Of a DNA stretch of 64,000 nucleotides, positions 28,979 to 40,263 are shown in pieces (the first letter of the stretch is position 1; each line of letters starts with the position of its first letter). Source of the stretch: Novilysobacter antarcticus (GTDB taxonomy: Bacteria > Pseudomonadota > Gammaproteobacteria > Xanthomonadales > Xanthomonadaceae); contig NZ_JAIEUJ010000002.1 in the NCBI RefSeq assembly GCF_019802285.1, positions 1 to 64,000 of the forward strand. The letters are read 5' to 3'. The notes below the pieces were generated by a model that was given only the letters and a program-made list of their open reading frames with translations, had not been told where the DNA came from and did not search any database. The position numbers and the translations under genes were made by a program.

Positions 28979-29926
28979 CTACTTGAGCTTGATCTCCCGC
29001 AGCCGCTCTTCCAGATACCCCTGGGCGGTGATCGGCTCGGGGTAGCGGCTCGGGTTGTCAGCGGTGACCGTTCCCGGCAGCACATCGATGAGGAAGTCGG
29101 GGTTGGGGTGGAGGAAGAACGGGGTGGAGTAGCGCGGCTGGCGCGCCTTCTCGCCCTGCGGATTGACCACGCGGTGCGTCGTGGACGGGTACACGTGATT
29201 GGTGAGCCGCTGCAGCATGTCGCCGATGTTGACCACGATGGTGTCGGCGTCGGCGGTGAAAGGCACCCACTCGCCCGCGTGGGAAAGCACCTCCAGGCCC
29301 TCTGCGCTGGCGCCCACCAGCAAGGTGATCAGGTTGATGTCCTCGTGCGCGCCGGCGCGCTCGTTGGGCACCTCGAGGCTGGTGATCGGGGGGTAGTGCA
29401 AGGGGCGCAGGATCGAATTACCGCTGTCGATCTTGTCGTCGAACCAGTGCTCGTCCAGGCCGATATGCAGTGCCAGCGCACTGAGCACTCTGGCACCGAG
29501 TCGGTCCAGCGACTGGTACAGGCCGTAGGCGACCTCGCGGAACTCCGGCAGCTCCTCGGGCCATACATTGGGCGGCATGGACTCGGCGTAGCGCGAGTCC
29601 CGGGGGATCTCGCGGCCGACGTGCCAGAACTCCTTCAGATCGAAGTGCTGTGCGCCTTTGGCGGTCTCGATACCGAAGGGCGTGTAACCACGCGCGCCGC
29701 CGCCGCCGACGACGTGGTACTTGCGCTTGACGTCCTCGGGCAGCGCGAACAGGCGTTGGAACACCTCGTAGCTGCGGTCGACCTGCGACTGCGCGATGCC
29801 GTGTCCACGCACGCCGGCGAAGCCCCACTCCCGGTAGGCGGCGCCCAGTTCGGCGACAAAGGCGTCCCGCTGGGCGGGATCGTCGAAGCGACTGATGTCG
29901 AAGATCGGGATACGGGTCGGGCTCAT
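28979..29926 (-). CDS. Isopenicillin N synthase-like 2-oxoglutarate/Fe(II) oxygenase
   Basis: A 315-aa non-haem iron oxygenase. The N-terminal DIOX_N region is residues 5-120 (IPIFDISRF at the start). The iron ligands are H194 and D196 (GAHEDINLIT) and H251 (STTHRVVNP); R265 and S267 (RYSTPFFLHP) form the RxS pair that binds the 2-oxoglutarate carboxylate. All key residues are intact. Substrate is unknown; bacterial relatives hydroxylate or desaturate small molecules or contribute to 2-oxoglutarate-dependent ethylene formation, and none of these can be assigned here. It lies between glmM and tpiA, two genes that are adjacent in many relatives. Confidence 0.88.
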   Translation of the reverse strand: MSPTRIPIFDISRFDDPAQRDAFVAELGAAYREWGFAGVRGHGIAQSQVDRSYEVFQRLFALPEDVKRKYHVVGGGGARGYTPFGIETAKGAQHFDLKEFWHVGREIPRDSRYAESMPPNVWPEELPEFREVAYGLYQSLDRLGARVLSALALHIGLDEHWFDDKIDSGNSILRPLHYPPITSLEVPNERAGAHEDINLITLLVGASAEGLEVLSHAGEWVPFTADADTIVVNIGDMLQRLTNHVYPSTTHRVVNPQGEKARQPRYSTPFFLHPNPDFLIDVLPGTVTADNPSRYPEPITAQGYLEERLREIKLK

Positions 29927-29977
29927 AGGGTCTGAAACCTCATCAAGGAAGCGGAGCCGGCGGCGACCGGCGACGGC

Positions 29978-31336
29978 CTATCGGGCCGCTTCGCGCACCG
30001 CGCCGGCAAGGCGATCCAGGGTCGACTGCATCAGGCCGTCATCATCGGCCTCCACGGTGACCCTGACCACCGGCTCGGTTCCGGACGGGCGAAGGAAAGC
30101 ACGCCCGCGGCCGGCGACCGCCCGCTGCGCTTCGGCCAAAGCAGCTTGTACGGATGGCAGCTCAGCGGGCTTCACGGCGTCGCCGCAGCGGACATTCACG
30201 GTTTTCTGCGGCACCCGTTCCAGACCGGCGAGTGCCTCTTTCAGGCCGATGCCGCGGCGGCGCAGCACTTCCAGCACCTGCAATGCACTGACGATGCCAT
30301 CGCCGGTACTGGTGCGGTCCACGCACAGCAGATGGCCGGACGCCTCGCCGCCCAGTACGCCACCGTGCTCGACCAGCTTCTGGTGCACGTGGCGGTCACC
30401 GACCTTGGCACGCAGGAACTCGATTCCCGACTGCTCGAAGGCGCGTTCCAGTCCGTAGTTGGTCATCAGCGTGCCCACCACCGGGCCCTGAAGCCGGCCG
30501 CTCTCGCGCCAGTCGTTGGCGAGCACGTAGATCAGGTCATCGCCGTCGTGGACGGTCCCGTCGGCATCGACAAACATCACCCGGTCGCCGTCGCCGTCGA
30601 AGGCGATACCCAGGTCGGCGCCGGTGCTGCGAACGCGCTCGGACAAGGCCTCCGGGTGGGTCGTGCCCACGCCGTCGTTGATGTTGAGGCCGTTGGGATC
30701 CACGCCGATCGTATCCAGCTTGGCCCCCAGTTCGCGCAGGACCAGCGGCCCGAGCTGGTAAGTCGCGCCGTGCGCGCAGTCGAGCACGATGTGCATGCCG
30801 CCCAGATCAAAACCCTTGGGTACGGAGGTCTTGCAGGCCTCGACGTAGCGGCCGATGGCATCGCGGGTGCGTGCGGTCTTGCCCAGCTCGGCGGACGGTA
30901 CGGTGCTGAAAGGCTCATCCAGAGCAGCTTCGATGGCCAGTTCAGTGGCGTCGTCGAGCTTCTCGCCTTCGGCCGAGAAGAACTTGATGCCATTGTCGTA
31001 GTGCGGATTATGCGAGGCGGAGATCACGATGCCGCCGTCGGCGCGCATCGAGCGGGTCAGGTGGGCGACCGCCGGGGTCGGCATCGGACCCATCAACTGC
31101 ACGTCCACGCCAGCCGCCACCAGGCCGGCTTCCAGAGCCGCCTCGAACATGTAGTTGGATATGCGCGTGTCCTTGCCGATAATCACCACCGGCTTGCGCC
31201 ACGCCCGACCGGACTCGACCGAGCGCTTGAGCGCGTGGCCGTAGGCATTGCCCAGGCGCAGGAGGAAGTCGGCGGATATGGGGCTCTCGCCTACCCGGCC
31301 GCGGATGCCATCGGTGCCGAAATAACGACGTCCCAT
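29978..31336 (-). CDS. glmM: Phosphoglucosamine mutase
   Basis: A 452-aa phosphohexomutase that converts glucosamine 6-phosphate to glucosamine 1-phosphate for UDP-GlcNAc, hence peptidoglycan and LPS. It starts [15 protein letters not shown] (about 3-17). The phosphorylated Ser is in [17 protein letters not shown] (about 100-116), the Mg loop is [13 protein letters not shown] (about 243-255), the sugar loop is GGEASGHL (about 328) and the phosphate loop is [11 protein letters not shown] (about 412-422). Length is normal. The start codon overlaps the accD stop (TAATG). Confidence 0.98.
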   Translation of the reverse strand: MGRRYFGTDGIRGRVGESPISADFLLRLGNAYGHALKRSVESGRAWRKPVVIIGKDTRISNYMFEAALEAGLVAAGVDVQLMGPMPTPAVAHLTRSMRADGGIVISASHNPHYDNGIKFFSAEGEKLDDATELAIEAALDEPFSTVPSAELGKTARTRDAIGRYVEACKTSVPKGFDLGGMHIVLDCAHGATYQLGPLVLRELGAKLDTIGVDPNGLNINDGVGTTHPEALSERVRSTGADLGIAFDGDGDRVMFVDADGTVHDGDDLIYVLANDWRESGRLQGPVVGTLMTNYGLERAFEQSGIEFLRAKVGDRHVHQKLVEHGGVLGGEASGHLLCVDRTSTGDGIVSALQVLEVLRRRGIGLKEALAGLERVPQKTVNVRCGDAVKPAELPSVQAALAEAQRAVAGRGRAFLRPSGTEPVVRVTVEADDDGLMQSTLDRLAGAVREAAR

Positions 31337-32226
31337 TACGCGTTCTCCCCCGCATCGTCGACTGGCTCAGGCTGGCGCATCATCATGGCGAGCAGGTCGG
31401 CGAGCCGGTCGCGCATCTCGCGACGGTCGCAGATCTGGTCGATGGCGCCATGCTCCAGAAGGAATTCGCTGCGCTGGAAACCTTCCGGCAGGGTCTCGCG
31501 CACGGTCTGTTCGATCACGCGCGGGCCCGCGAAGCCGATCAGTGCTTCGGGCTCGGCGATGTTGATGTCGCCCAGCATGGCCAGCGACGCGGACACGCCG
31601 CCGGTGGTGGGATGGGTGAGCACCGCGATGTAAGGCAGGCCCGCGGCGCGCAGGCGACCCAGCGCGGCGGAGGTCTTGGCCATCTGCATTAGGGAGAACA
31701 GGCTCTCCTGCATGCGCGCGCCACCGGTGGCGGTGAAGCACACCATTGGGCAGCCCGCCGCCAGCGCGGCTTCGGCTGCGAGGGCAAACCGCTCACCGAC
31801 CACCGAGCCCATGGATCCGCCCATGAACGCGAAGTCGAACGCGCACGCCACCAGCGGACGCTGCTTGAGCTCACCCTTCATCGCTATCAGCGCGTCGCGC
31901 TCGCCGGTGGCTTTCTGCGCAGCCTTGATACGGTCCGAATAGCGCTTCTGGTCGCGGAACTTGAGCACATCGGTGGGACCGAGCTCCGCGCCGATCTCAC
32001 TGGTGCTGCCAACGTCCAGCAAGGCGGTCAACCGGGCACGCGCGCGGATGGCGCGGTGGTGGTTGCACTTCGGACAGACTTCCAGGTTTTCTTCGAGCTC
32101 CGGGCGGTAGAGCACCGCGCCACAGCGATCGCACTTTTCCCAAAGGCCTTCGGGGACGCTGCGGCGCTTGGCGACAGGCGTCTCGGTGCGGATGCCGGAA
32201 GGCATGAGTTTCTTGAGCCAGGACAT
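31336..32226 (-). CDS. accD: Acetyl-CoA carboxylase carboxyltransferase subunit beta
   Basis: A 296-aa subunit that transfers the carboxyl group from biotin to acetyl-CoA, giving malonyl-CoA. The N-terminal zinc ribbon is CDRCGAVLY...VCPKC (four Cys, about 33-55). The crotonase-like core has [20 protein letters not shown]-type motifs (about 135-155), [11 protein letters not shown] (about 165-175) and [16 protein letters not shown] (about 205-220). Start [14 protein letters not shown] is typical. It follows trpA by 142 nt that include a strong hairpin. In many relatives folC follows; here glmM does. Confidence 0.98.
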   Translation of the reverse strand: MSWLKKLMPSGIRTETPVAKRRSVPEGLWEKCDRCGAVLYRPELEENLEVCPKCNHHRAIRARARLTALLDVGSTSEIGAELGPTDVLKFRDQKRYSDRIKAAQKATGERDALIAMKGELKQRPLVACAFDFAFMGGSMGSVVGERFALAAEAALAAGCPMVCFTATGGARMQESLFSLMQMAKTSAALGRLRAAGLPYIAVLTHPTTGGVSASLAMLGDINIAEPEALIGFAGPRVIEQTVRETLPEGFQRSEFLLEHGAIDQICDRREMRDRLADLLAMMMRQPEPVDDAGENA

Positions 32227-32280
32227 GCGTTGCGGATTCCCTGTAATTGGTCCGGTGCAATGATCCGGAGGTGTCTGTGC

Positions 32281-32311
32281 CCGCCTGCCGCCACAAAATG
32301 GCGGCGGGCGG
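32281..32311 (-). promoter_or_regulatory. GC-rich hairpin between trpA and accD
   Basis: A 7-bp stem GCCGCCA/TGGCGGC (32287-32293 with 32299-32305), extended after one mismatch by CCGCC/GGCGG, closes a CAAAA loop. No T-run follows on the minus strand. It lies 55 nt before the accD ATG. It may stabilise or process the accD mRNA, or slow transcription. Confidence 0.5.
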
Positions 32312-32368
32312 TTGCCGGTACCGCCGGCGAACGCGGCAGTTTACCGCAGGCGTTCGTCCGGCCGTTCG

Positions 32369-33177
32369 TCAGGCGCCGGGCAAGCCGTCGAGGGCTTCAC
32401 GCAAGGGCAGCAGGAACGCGGCAGCGTTGCGCGCCGCATCGGCGGGATCCAGCGCGTCGGCCATGGCGGCGACCAGCGCGCTGCCTACGACCACACCGTC
32501 GGCGTGCACGGCCATGGCAGCGGCACTGGCGGCATCCTTGATGCCGAAACCTGCAACCACCGGCACCTTGTCGAGCGCGCGGATCAAACGCAGGCGGTCG
32601 CCGGCGGCGCCGGTGTCGAGATGGTCACCGCCCGTCACACCGGCGTAGGTCACGTAGTACAGATAACCGGTAGCCAGCGTGCACAGGCGCTGCATGCGCT
32701 CTGCCGAGGTGGTCGGGGCGGCGAGCAGGATCAGCGCCAGGCCGTGACGATCGAACGCCTCGCGGTACTCGACCGCTTCCTCGGGAGGCAAGTCCACGAG
32801 CAGCGCGCCGTCGACCCCGGCGGCGACCGCCTGCGCGGCATAGGCTTCCGGACCGCGGATCTCGACCGGGTTGAGGTAACCCATGAGTACCACCGGGGTG
32901 TCCTGGTTGTCCTCGCGAAACTGGCGAACAGTCTCGAACACGTAGTCCATGTCGGCCCCGCGAGCGAGTGCGCGCTCGGAGCTGTGCTGGATGGTGGTGC
33001 CGTCGGCCATCGGATCCGAGAACGGGACGCCGATCTCGATGACGTCCGCGCCGGCGGCGACCAGCGCGTGCATCACCGGCATCGTGGCCTCCAGCGACGG
33101 ATCGCCAGCGGTGATGAAGGGCACCAGCGCCTTGCGCCCCTGTGCCTTCAGCGCGGCGAAGCGGGTGGCGATGCGGC

Positions 33178-33181
<4 letters not shown>
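32369..33181 (-). CDS. trpA: Tryptophan synthase alpha chain
   Basis: A 270-aa TIM-barrel that splits indole-3-glycerol phosphate; indole is channelled to TrpB. The catalytic Glu lies in [19 protein letters not shown] (about 47-65, with E49 and D60 in the usual positions). The phosphate loop [12 protein letters not shown] is at about 213 and GVVVGSALV at about 232. Its ATG overlaps the trpB stop by 4 nt, which fits equal synthesis of the alpha2-beta2 complex. Confidence 0.98.
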
Positions 33182-34407
<1,226 letters not shown>

Positions 34408-34496
34408 GACTCGGTTTCACCGGGGGAGGTTTGGTGACCGCGGGCGAAGATGCACGCGGTGTCTGGGCGTATCGGGATATGGACCAGACGGAAGCG

Positions 34497-35156
34497 TCAG
34501 TCCAGGACGTGGCAATCGGCGTGGCGCACCTGTTCGACGAAGCGGCGCATCCGGTCGCCGTCCTTCAGCCCGGGCGCGCTTTCAATGCCGCTGGAGACAT
34601 CCACCGCCCACGGCATCGTGGCGATGATCGCCTCGAACACATTGTCCGAGGTCAGGCCGCCGGCCAGCACGAAGGGTTTCTGTACGCCGGCGGGAATGCG
34701 CGCCCAATCGAACACTTTGCCACTACCACCACTGGTACCGGCGCCGTGGCTGTCGAACAGGAATCCCGCCGCGCCCGGGTATTGTTGGTGCAAGGCGGCA
34801 GGATGTTCCTTGCTGATCGGGCTGCCCATCGCGATGGCTTTGAGGTATGGCACACCGAACGCGCGACAGAACGCATCGTCTTCGCTGCCGTGGAACTGCA
34901 GGAGGCTGGGACGGATCTGGCGTACGACCTCGCGGACCTCTTCGGCGGGGTTGTCACTGAACAAGGCGACCGAGTCCACCATCGGTGCCAGCGCCTGGCG
35001 CATCGCCCGCGCCTCCGCCGGGGCAATCCGGCGGCTGCTGCCGTGCGCAAACACGAAACCGATCGCGTCGGCGCCCAGCTCGCAGGCAAGCCGCACATCA
35101 CCCGGCCGGGTGAAACCGCAGAACTTGATCCGGGTGCGGAACAGGGTCCGCTTCAA
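34497..35156 (-). CDS. trpF: Phosphoribosylanthranilate isomerase
   Basis: A 219-aa TIM-barrel of tryptophan synthesis (Amadori rearrangement of phosphoribosylanthranilate). The catalytic Cys is in [11 protein letters not shown] (C13). Later motifs are LLQFHGSE (about 85-92), LFDSHG (about 133-138, with the catalytic Asp), LAGGL (about 164) and [11 protein letters not shown] (about 185-195). The start is TTG at 35156 with GAGGAT 8 nt upstream; no ATG in the right place exists. Confidence 0.95.
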   Translation of the reverse strand: MKRTLFRTRIKFCGFTRPGDVRLACELGADAIGFVFAHGSSRRIAPAEARAMRQALAPMVDSVALFSDNPAEEVREVVRQIRPSLLQFHGSEDDAFCRAFGVPYLKAIAMGSPISKEHPAALHQQYPGAAGFLFDSHGAGTSGGSGKVFDWARIPAGVQKPFVLAGGLTSDNVFEAIIATMPWAVDVSSGIESAPGLKDGDRMRRFVEQVRHADCHVLD

Positions 35157-35258
35157 GACAACATCCTCAACACTTGCTCCTGATGACCGGTTTTTCCGGC
35201 CGCTCCGCGTTGGGCGGGACCATGAATATAGTCTGGAAGCACACGCACGTCGCGTCGC

Positions 35259-36134
35259 TCACAGGGTGACTTCTGCGGGCAATTGCCAACGGGCGGGATA
35301 ACGCGGGCCGACGAACACCAGTCCGGCCGAGGGCGCGGTGGGTCCGGCCCGGCTGCGATCGCGCCCGTCCAGGACCTCCTGCAGCCAGCTGGCCGGGCGC
35401 TCCCCCTGCCCGACCAACAGCAGGCTGCCGACGATGTTTCGCACCATGTGGTGAAGGAAGGCGTTGGCCTGGACTTCCACGGTGACGAGGTCGCCGTCGC
35501 GCGATACGGCGATATGGTGCAAGTCGCGGCGCGCGTGCGGCGCCTGGCAGTGCACGGTCCGGAACGCGGAAAAATCATGCTCGCCGACCAGATGCTGGGC
35601 CGCCTGGTGCATCGTGTCCGTATCCAGCGGCTTGCGCGCCCAGCTCAGGTATTGGTGCTGCAAGGCGGGCCGAATCGCGCGATTGAGGATGGTGTAGCGG
35701 TATCGCCGCGCTCGGGCGGAAAACCGCGCGTGAAACTCATCGGTGGTGGGCACACACCATTTCACGCATACCGACGGCGGCAGGTTGCTGGTGGCGCCCA
35801 GTACCCAGCCACGCGGATCACGCTGCGCGGGGCCATCAAAGTGCACCACCTGGGTCGCGGCGTGCACGCCGGCGTCGGTACGCCCCGCGCACACCACGCC
35901 AATCTCCCGGCCCGCGACGATGCTCACGGCCTGTTCCACTGCTGCCTGCACGGTGGGTTCCACGCGCCGCTCCGGCTCGTCGCGCTTGTTGAGGCGCTGC
36001 CATCCCGAGAAGCTGCCGCCGTCGTACTCCACGCCGAGCACCCAACGACGTTGCGTCGGCGGGCTATCCGCAGACCTCGCGGCCGGGGAATCGGGCGGAA
36101 TCGGGTCGGGCAGCGTTCCGTTTTCCGTCGGCAC
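35259..36134 (-). CDS. truA: tRNA pseudouridine(38-40) synthase
   Basis: A 291-aa enzyme that modifies the tRNA anticodon arm at positions 38-40. The catalytic Asp is in [14 protein letters not shown]-like sequence ([13 protein letters not shown], about 82-94). Later motifs are RYRYTILNR (about 142-150), [10 protein letters not shown]-like [14 protein letters not shown] (about 231-244) and [10 protein letters not shown] near the end. The start is GTG at 36134, 3 nt after fimV. The first 30 residues are Pro-rich and probably unstructured; an internal start is possible. The 102-nt gap to trpF has a TATATT box at 35229-35224. Confidence 0.96.
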   Translation of the reverse strand: MPTENGTLPDPIPPDSPAARSADSPPTQRRWVLGVEYDGGSFSGWQRLNKRDEPERRVEPTVQAAVEQAVSIVAGREIGVVCAGRTDAGVHAATQVVHFDGPAQRDPRGWVLGATSNLPPSVCVKWCVPTTDEFHARFSARARRYRYTILNRAIRPALQHQYLSWARKPLDTDTMHQAAQHLVGEHDFSAFRTVHCQAPHARRDLHHIAVSRDGDLVTVEVQANAFLHHMVRNIVGSLLLVGQGERPASWLQEVLDGRDRSRAGPTAPSAGLVFVGPRYPARWQLPAEVTL

Positions 36135-36137
36135 CGC

Positions 36138-38012
36138 TTACCCCAGCTCCCGCAACAGGCGCGTGGCCTGTTGACGCGCCTCCAGACTGCCACTGACCTG
36201 CAACTCGCCGAGCAATTGCCGCGCGCTGCCCTCATCGCCGAGGTCGAGGTAGGCGCGCGCCAACTCCAGCCGTTCCATGCCGGGCGCATCATCCCCACCG
36301 ACGGGGCGTGAAGTCGAGACTGCGTGCCCGCGCGGCGCGTCGGACGATGCATCGGCGACGGACAACGGGGCAGTCAGGCGGGTCTGGCCGGTTGCGGTCG
36401 GGGCACCGTGCCATGCGGGTACCGCCGCCGCAGCAGTATCGGTCGATGCAGCGCTGGCTACCGGCGCCGGCCCCGGGCCCGGGGTGTCTGCGTCGACAGC
36501 AACGGCGGGTTGCACACTCCTTTCAGCGGTCCGATCCACCACGTTCGGGGTCAGCAGGCTCCGCTCCGGATCAGGCGCAGAGGCAGGGGCTTCCGAGCCG
36601 GCAGCAAATCCGCGCACAGGGGTTGAAGCCGCGCGCGCGGGTGCCACGGGGGCGCGGAAGCGCGGCACCGAGTCGGCGCGTCGCCTCCACCACCAGACAG
36701 CCACAAGCGCCAGCACCAGCACCGTTCCGCCCAGAAGCCACGGCACCGCCGCCCCCCCGGCCGGGTCCGCCTGGGCGGCGGCCTGCGTGGACTGCGCCTG
36801 GGCCAACTGCTCCTGCGCGGATGCAAGCTCGGCGTCCTTCATCGCGAGCAACTTCTGCTGGTCGGACTGGAGCTGCTCGAGGGTGTCGATGCGACTCTTG
36901 AGATCGGCCAACTCCGCATCCCGCGCCGCCAGGGTTTCCGTGGTTGTCTGCAATTCCTGTCGCACCATGTCGCCCTCGCCTCCGGCACTGAGGCCTGATT
37001 GGGTACCTGCGCGCGACGCATCACTGGCGCCGGGCGGAACAATTTCCAGTCGCGCACCGTCGGCAGGCGCGGCAGCAGTAGCGGCAGCCACGGTATCGCC
37101 CGCGGCCGAAGCCTCGCCCACCGCGTCCGCCACCTGTGGCTGCGGCACCGGCTGGGATGCCACCCGCCAGGCGCGGGTCTGTTCGCGCACCTGCGCGGCT
37201 GCCTGGGCTGCAGTGATCGCCGCGACCTCGTCAGCTCCGGGAATCCGCAGCACCGCACCCTGCTTGAGCAGGTGGATGTTGCCGCCGATAAAGGCTTCCG
37301 GGTTGGCCTGCAGCAGCGCGATCATCCGCTGCTGGAGGTTGCCGTCCATCTCCAGACCCTCGGCGATCTTCGACAGGTGTTCCCCGCTTTGCACCGCCCC
37401 ATAGCGGGTCGGCGGTGGGGTCGGTTGCGCGGGCACCGTCATACCGGGCGGCGTATCACCCGCGACCGGGCGCTCGTCGCCCGCGCCCTCCGCAACGAAT
37501 CCAGTGACCGCGGACGGCTCGGTTTGATCTGCCACTGCGTCACGCATAATCGCGTTGCTTTGCGCCTGCGTCGGTGCCTGGATCGACGGCTGCGCGGAGG
37601 CTGCCAGCGTCCTCGGCGCGTCCATGAGCGTGGAGTATTCGCGGACCAGTCGGCCCTGGCCCCAATCAACCTCGATCAGGAAGCTCAGCAGTGGCTGCTC
37701 GATCGGCGCCACGCTGGTGACCCGGATCACCGGACGCCCGGCATCGTTCAGCGCCTGGGTGAACTGCAGATCCGCGACTGCGCCCTGGGGAAGATCCAGA
37801 CCGATGCGGGCAAACGTTTCCGGCGAGGCGAGGCCGGCGCGCAGACCCTCCAGCTCGGACGGATCGCTGGAAACGATCATGATCTCGGCCAGCAACGGCT
37901 CGCCCAGCTTGGATTTCAACTGGATCTGACCCAGCCCGAGTGCCGCGGCCGTCCCGCTGGCAACCATCAGGACCAGCGCCAGCGCGACGCGCATCAATCC
38001 ATTCACAGCCAT
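36138..38012 (-). CDS. fimV: FimV-type type IV pilus assembly / LysM protein
   Basis: A 624-aa inner-membrane protein of the FimV/HubP group, which supports type IV pilus secretin assembly and polar organisation. Residues 1-24 are a signal peptide; 25-135 form the N-terminal FimV domain (LGLGQIQLKSKLGEPLLAEI). A LysM-like peptidoglycan-binding region is at about 203-260 (YGAVQSGEHLSKIAEGL, VLRIPG). A coiled coil runs about 350-410, a transmembrane helix is at 422-442, and after an Ala/Pro-rich cytoplasmic linker the FimV C-terminal TPR-like motif is at about 580-624 (LELARAYLDLGDEGSARQLL). It is shorter than the 900-aa Pseudomonas protein. Context asd-fimV-truA is the conserved one. Confidence 0.92.
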   Translation of the reverse strand: MAVNGLMRVALALVLMVASGTAAALGLGQIQLKSKLGEPLLAEIMIVSSDPSELEGLRAGLASPETFARIGLDLPQGAVADLQFTQALNDAGRPVIRVTSVAPIEQPLLSFLIEVDWGQGRLVREYSTLMDAPRTLAASAQPSIQAPTQAQSNAIMRDAVADQTEPSAVTGFVAEGAGDERPVAGDTPPGMTVPAQPTPPPTRYGAVQSGEHLSKIAEGLEMDGNLQQRMIALLQANPEAFIGGNIHLLKQGAVLRIPGADEVAAITAAQAAAQVREQTRAWRVASQPVPQPQVADAVGEASAAGDTVAAATAAAPADGARLEIVPPGASDASRAGTQSGLSAGGEGDMVRQELQTTTETLAARDAELADLKSRIDTLEQLQSDQQKLLAMKDAELASAQEQLAQAQSTQAAAQADPAGGAAVPWLLGGTVLVLALVAVWWWRRRADSVPRFRAPVAPARAASTPVRGFAAGSEAPASAPDPERSLLTPNVVDRTAERSVQPAVAVDADTPGPGPAPVASAASTDTAAAAVPAWHGAPTATGQTRLTAPLSVADASSDAPRGHAVSTSRPVGGDDAPGMERLELARAYLDLGDEGSARQLLGELQVSGSLEARQQATRLLRELG

Positions 38013-38079
38013 CCCCTAGATTCCCCTGACGGCGACTCTAGCGGCGCAGACAGTGGGCAGCAATGCACTCGCGGGAACG

Positions 38080-39099
38080 TCATCGATGCTCCGCAACGAC
38101 CAGCTCGGCCAGCTGCACCGCGTTCAGGGCCGCGCCCTTGCGGATGTTGTCCGCCACCACCCACAGCGACAGGCCACGCGGGTGGGAGATGTCCTCGCGG
38201 ATGCGCCCGACATACACCGGATCATTGCCCGAGGCATGGGTAACCGCGGTTGGATAGCCGCCATCAGCGTGCTCGTCGATGACTTCCAGCCCCGGCTGTG
38301 CCCGCAGCAGTTCGCGGGCTTCCTCGGCCGTGAGCTTGTCCTTGGTCTCGATATGGACGGCTTCGGAATGACCGTAGAACACCGGCACGCGGACCACGGT
38401 GGCGTTCACCCCGATGGTGTCGTCGCCGAGGATCCGGCGCGTCTCCCAGACCAGCTTCATCTCCTCGGTGGTGTAACCGTTGTCGGTGAAGTCCCCGCCA
38501 TGGGGGATGACGTTGAACGCAATCTGGACCGGATAGACGTTCGCTTCGACGTTGCGGAAATTGAGCATGTCGGCAGTCTGCTTGCCCAGCTCGTCCATCG
38601 CGGCGCGACCGGTGCCCGATACCGACTGGTAGGTGGCGATGTTGATCCGCTCGATCGTCGCGCGGCGGTGGATCGGAGCGAGCGCGACCATCAACTGCAT
38701 CGTTGAGCAGTTCGGGTTGGCGATGATGCCGCGCGGCCGGTCACGCAATGCTTCCGGGTTGACCTCGGCCACCACCAGCGGCACGTCCTCGTCGCCACGG
38801 AACTCGGACGAGTTGTCGATGACGACGGCACCCGCCGCGGCGAACTTCGCGGCGTACTCGCGAGACACACTGCTGCCGGCGGCAAACAGGGCGATGTCCA
38901 CGCCGCTGGGATCGAACTGGGCGATATCGCGGACGACCAGTTTGCGCGCGCCGTATTCGATCTTCTCGCCGGCCGAGCGCTCGCTGGCCAACAGGTGCAG
39001 CTCCCCGATCGGGAACTGGCGCTCGGCGAGGATCGCCAGAAGGGTTTCGCCAACCGCGCCGGTGGCACCGGCGATGGCTACGTTGAAGAGCTTGCTCAT
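38080..39099 (-). CDS. asd: Aspartate-semialdehyde dehydrogenase
   Basis: A 339-aa NADP-dependent enzyme in the pathway to lysine/diaminopimelate, threonine and methionine. GATGAVGETLL (11-21) binds NADP, the nucleophile is C131 in ANPNCSTMQ, and the acid/base His is in the VRVPVFYGHSEAVH region (about 240-255). SGTGRAAMDEL is at about 158. ATG at 39099 (MSKLFNVAIAG) is the start; the 18 codons upstream are not conserved. It lies 7 nt after aroC. Confidence 0.97.
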   Translation of the reverse strand: MSKLFNVAIAGATGAVGETLLAILAERQFPIGELHLLASERSAGEKIEYGARKLVVRDIAQFDPSGVDIALFAAGSSVSREYAAKFAAAGAVVIDNSSEFRGDEDVPLVVAEVNPEALRDRPRGIIANPNCSTMQLMVALAPIHRRATIERINIATYQSVSGTGRAAMDELGKQTADMLNFRNVEANVYPVQIAFNVIPHGGDFTDNGYTTEEMKLVWETRRILGDDTIGVNATVVRVPVFYGHSEAVHIETKDKLTAEEARELLRAQPGLEVIDEHADGGYPTAVTHASGNDPVYVGRIREDISHPRGLSLWVVADNIRKGAALNAVQLAELVVAEHR

Positions 39100-39106
39100 G
39101 ACAGGA

Positions 39107-40210
39107 CTATCCGGGAATTGCTGCAGGGGAAGGGAGCTCAGGTACGACGACATCGCCGCATTGGGCGCGGTGCCGCAGCGCCTGGTCCATCAGGACCGCG
39201 GCCACCATGGCCTCGCAGATCGGGGCGGCGCGGATGCCGACGCAGGGATCATGGCGGCCGGTGGTGACCACTTCAACGGTGTTGCCATGGATGTCCAGGC
39301 TGTCCACCGGCAGGCGCAGGCTCGAGGTCGGTTTGAATGCGACCGAGCACGTGACCCGCTGACCGCTGCTGATGCCGCCCAGGATGCCGCCGGCATGGTT
39401 GGAGGCGAAACCGTCGGGGCCCAGCTCGTCGCGATGCTCGCTGCCCTTCTGGGCGACGGCGTCGAACCCCGCGCCGATCTCCACGCCCTTGACCGCGTTG
39501 ATGCTCATCAGGGCGCAGGCGAGTTCACCGTCCAGCTTGCCGTAGATCGGCTCGCCCCAGCCGGCCGGGACACCGTCGGCCCAGACATCCACGCGTGCGC
39601 CGACCGAGTCGCCGGACTTGCGCAGCGCGTCCATGTACGCCTCCAACTGCGGGACCTGGGCAGCATCGGGCCAGAAGAACGGGTTGTCCTCGACCACCGC
39701 CAGGTCCAGCGAGTTGGGCAGGATGTCGCCGAGTTGGGAGAGGAAGCCCTGGATGCGGATGCCGTGGCGCTGCGCCAGCCACTTCTTGGCGATCACCCCG
39801 GCAGCGACGCGCATCGTGGTTTCGCGCGCGCTCGAACGCCCGCCACCACGCGGGTCGCGGGTGCCGTACTTGTGCCAGTAGGTGTAGTCGGCGTGGCCGG
39901 GCCGGAACTGCTCGGCAATCTTTGCGTAATCGCGACTGCGCGCATCGGTATTGCGGATCAGCAGCGCGATCGGAGTGCCGGTGGTGCGTCCCTCAAAGAC
40001 ACCGGATAGGATCTCGACTGCGTCACTCTCGCGCCGCGCCGAGGTATGCCGGGACTTGCCGGTCGCCCGGCGCTCAAGATCGTGGCGGAAGTCCGCGGCA
40101 TCGATCTGCAGTCCCGGAGGGCAGCCGTCCACCACGCAGCCGATCGCCGGCCCGTGGCTCTCGCCGAAGGTGGTTACCGCAAACAGCTTTCCATACGTGT
40201 TGCTGGCCAA
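39107..40210 (-). CDS. aroC: Chorismate synthase
   Basis: A 367-aa FMN-dependent enzyme that makes chorismate for aromatic amino acids and folate. Signatures: [18 protein letters not shown] (about 15-32), RPGHADYTY (about 104-112), [19 protein letters not shown] (about 124-142) and a C-terminal [17 protein letters not shown] (about 320-336). The start is TTG at 40210: a full GGAGG stands 7 nt upstream and the first residues ASNTYGKLF match the family N-terminus. It lies 53 nt after prmB. Confidence 0.97.
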   Translation of the reverse strand: MASNTYGKLFAVTTFGESHGPAIGCVVDGCPPGLQIDAADFRHDLERRATGKSRHTSARRESDAVEILSGVFEGRTTGTPIALLIRNTDARSRDYAKIAEQFRPGHADYTYWHKYGTRDPRGGGRSSARETTMRVAAGVIAKKWLAQRHGIRIQGFLSQLGDILPNSLDLAVVEDNPFFWPDAAQVPQLEAYMDALRKSGDSVGARVDVWADGVPAGWGEPIYGKLDGELACALMSINAVKGVEIGAGFDAVAQKGSEHRDELGPDGFASNHAGGILGGISSGQRVTCSVAFKPTSSLRLPVDSLDIHGNTVEVVTTGRHDPCVGIRAAPICEAMVAAVLMDQALRHRAQCGDVVVPELPSPAAIPG

Positions 40211-40263
40211 GATAGTGCCTCCACTGGGACGACGGCCGGGCCGGGGCCGCACCCGATGATGAT

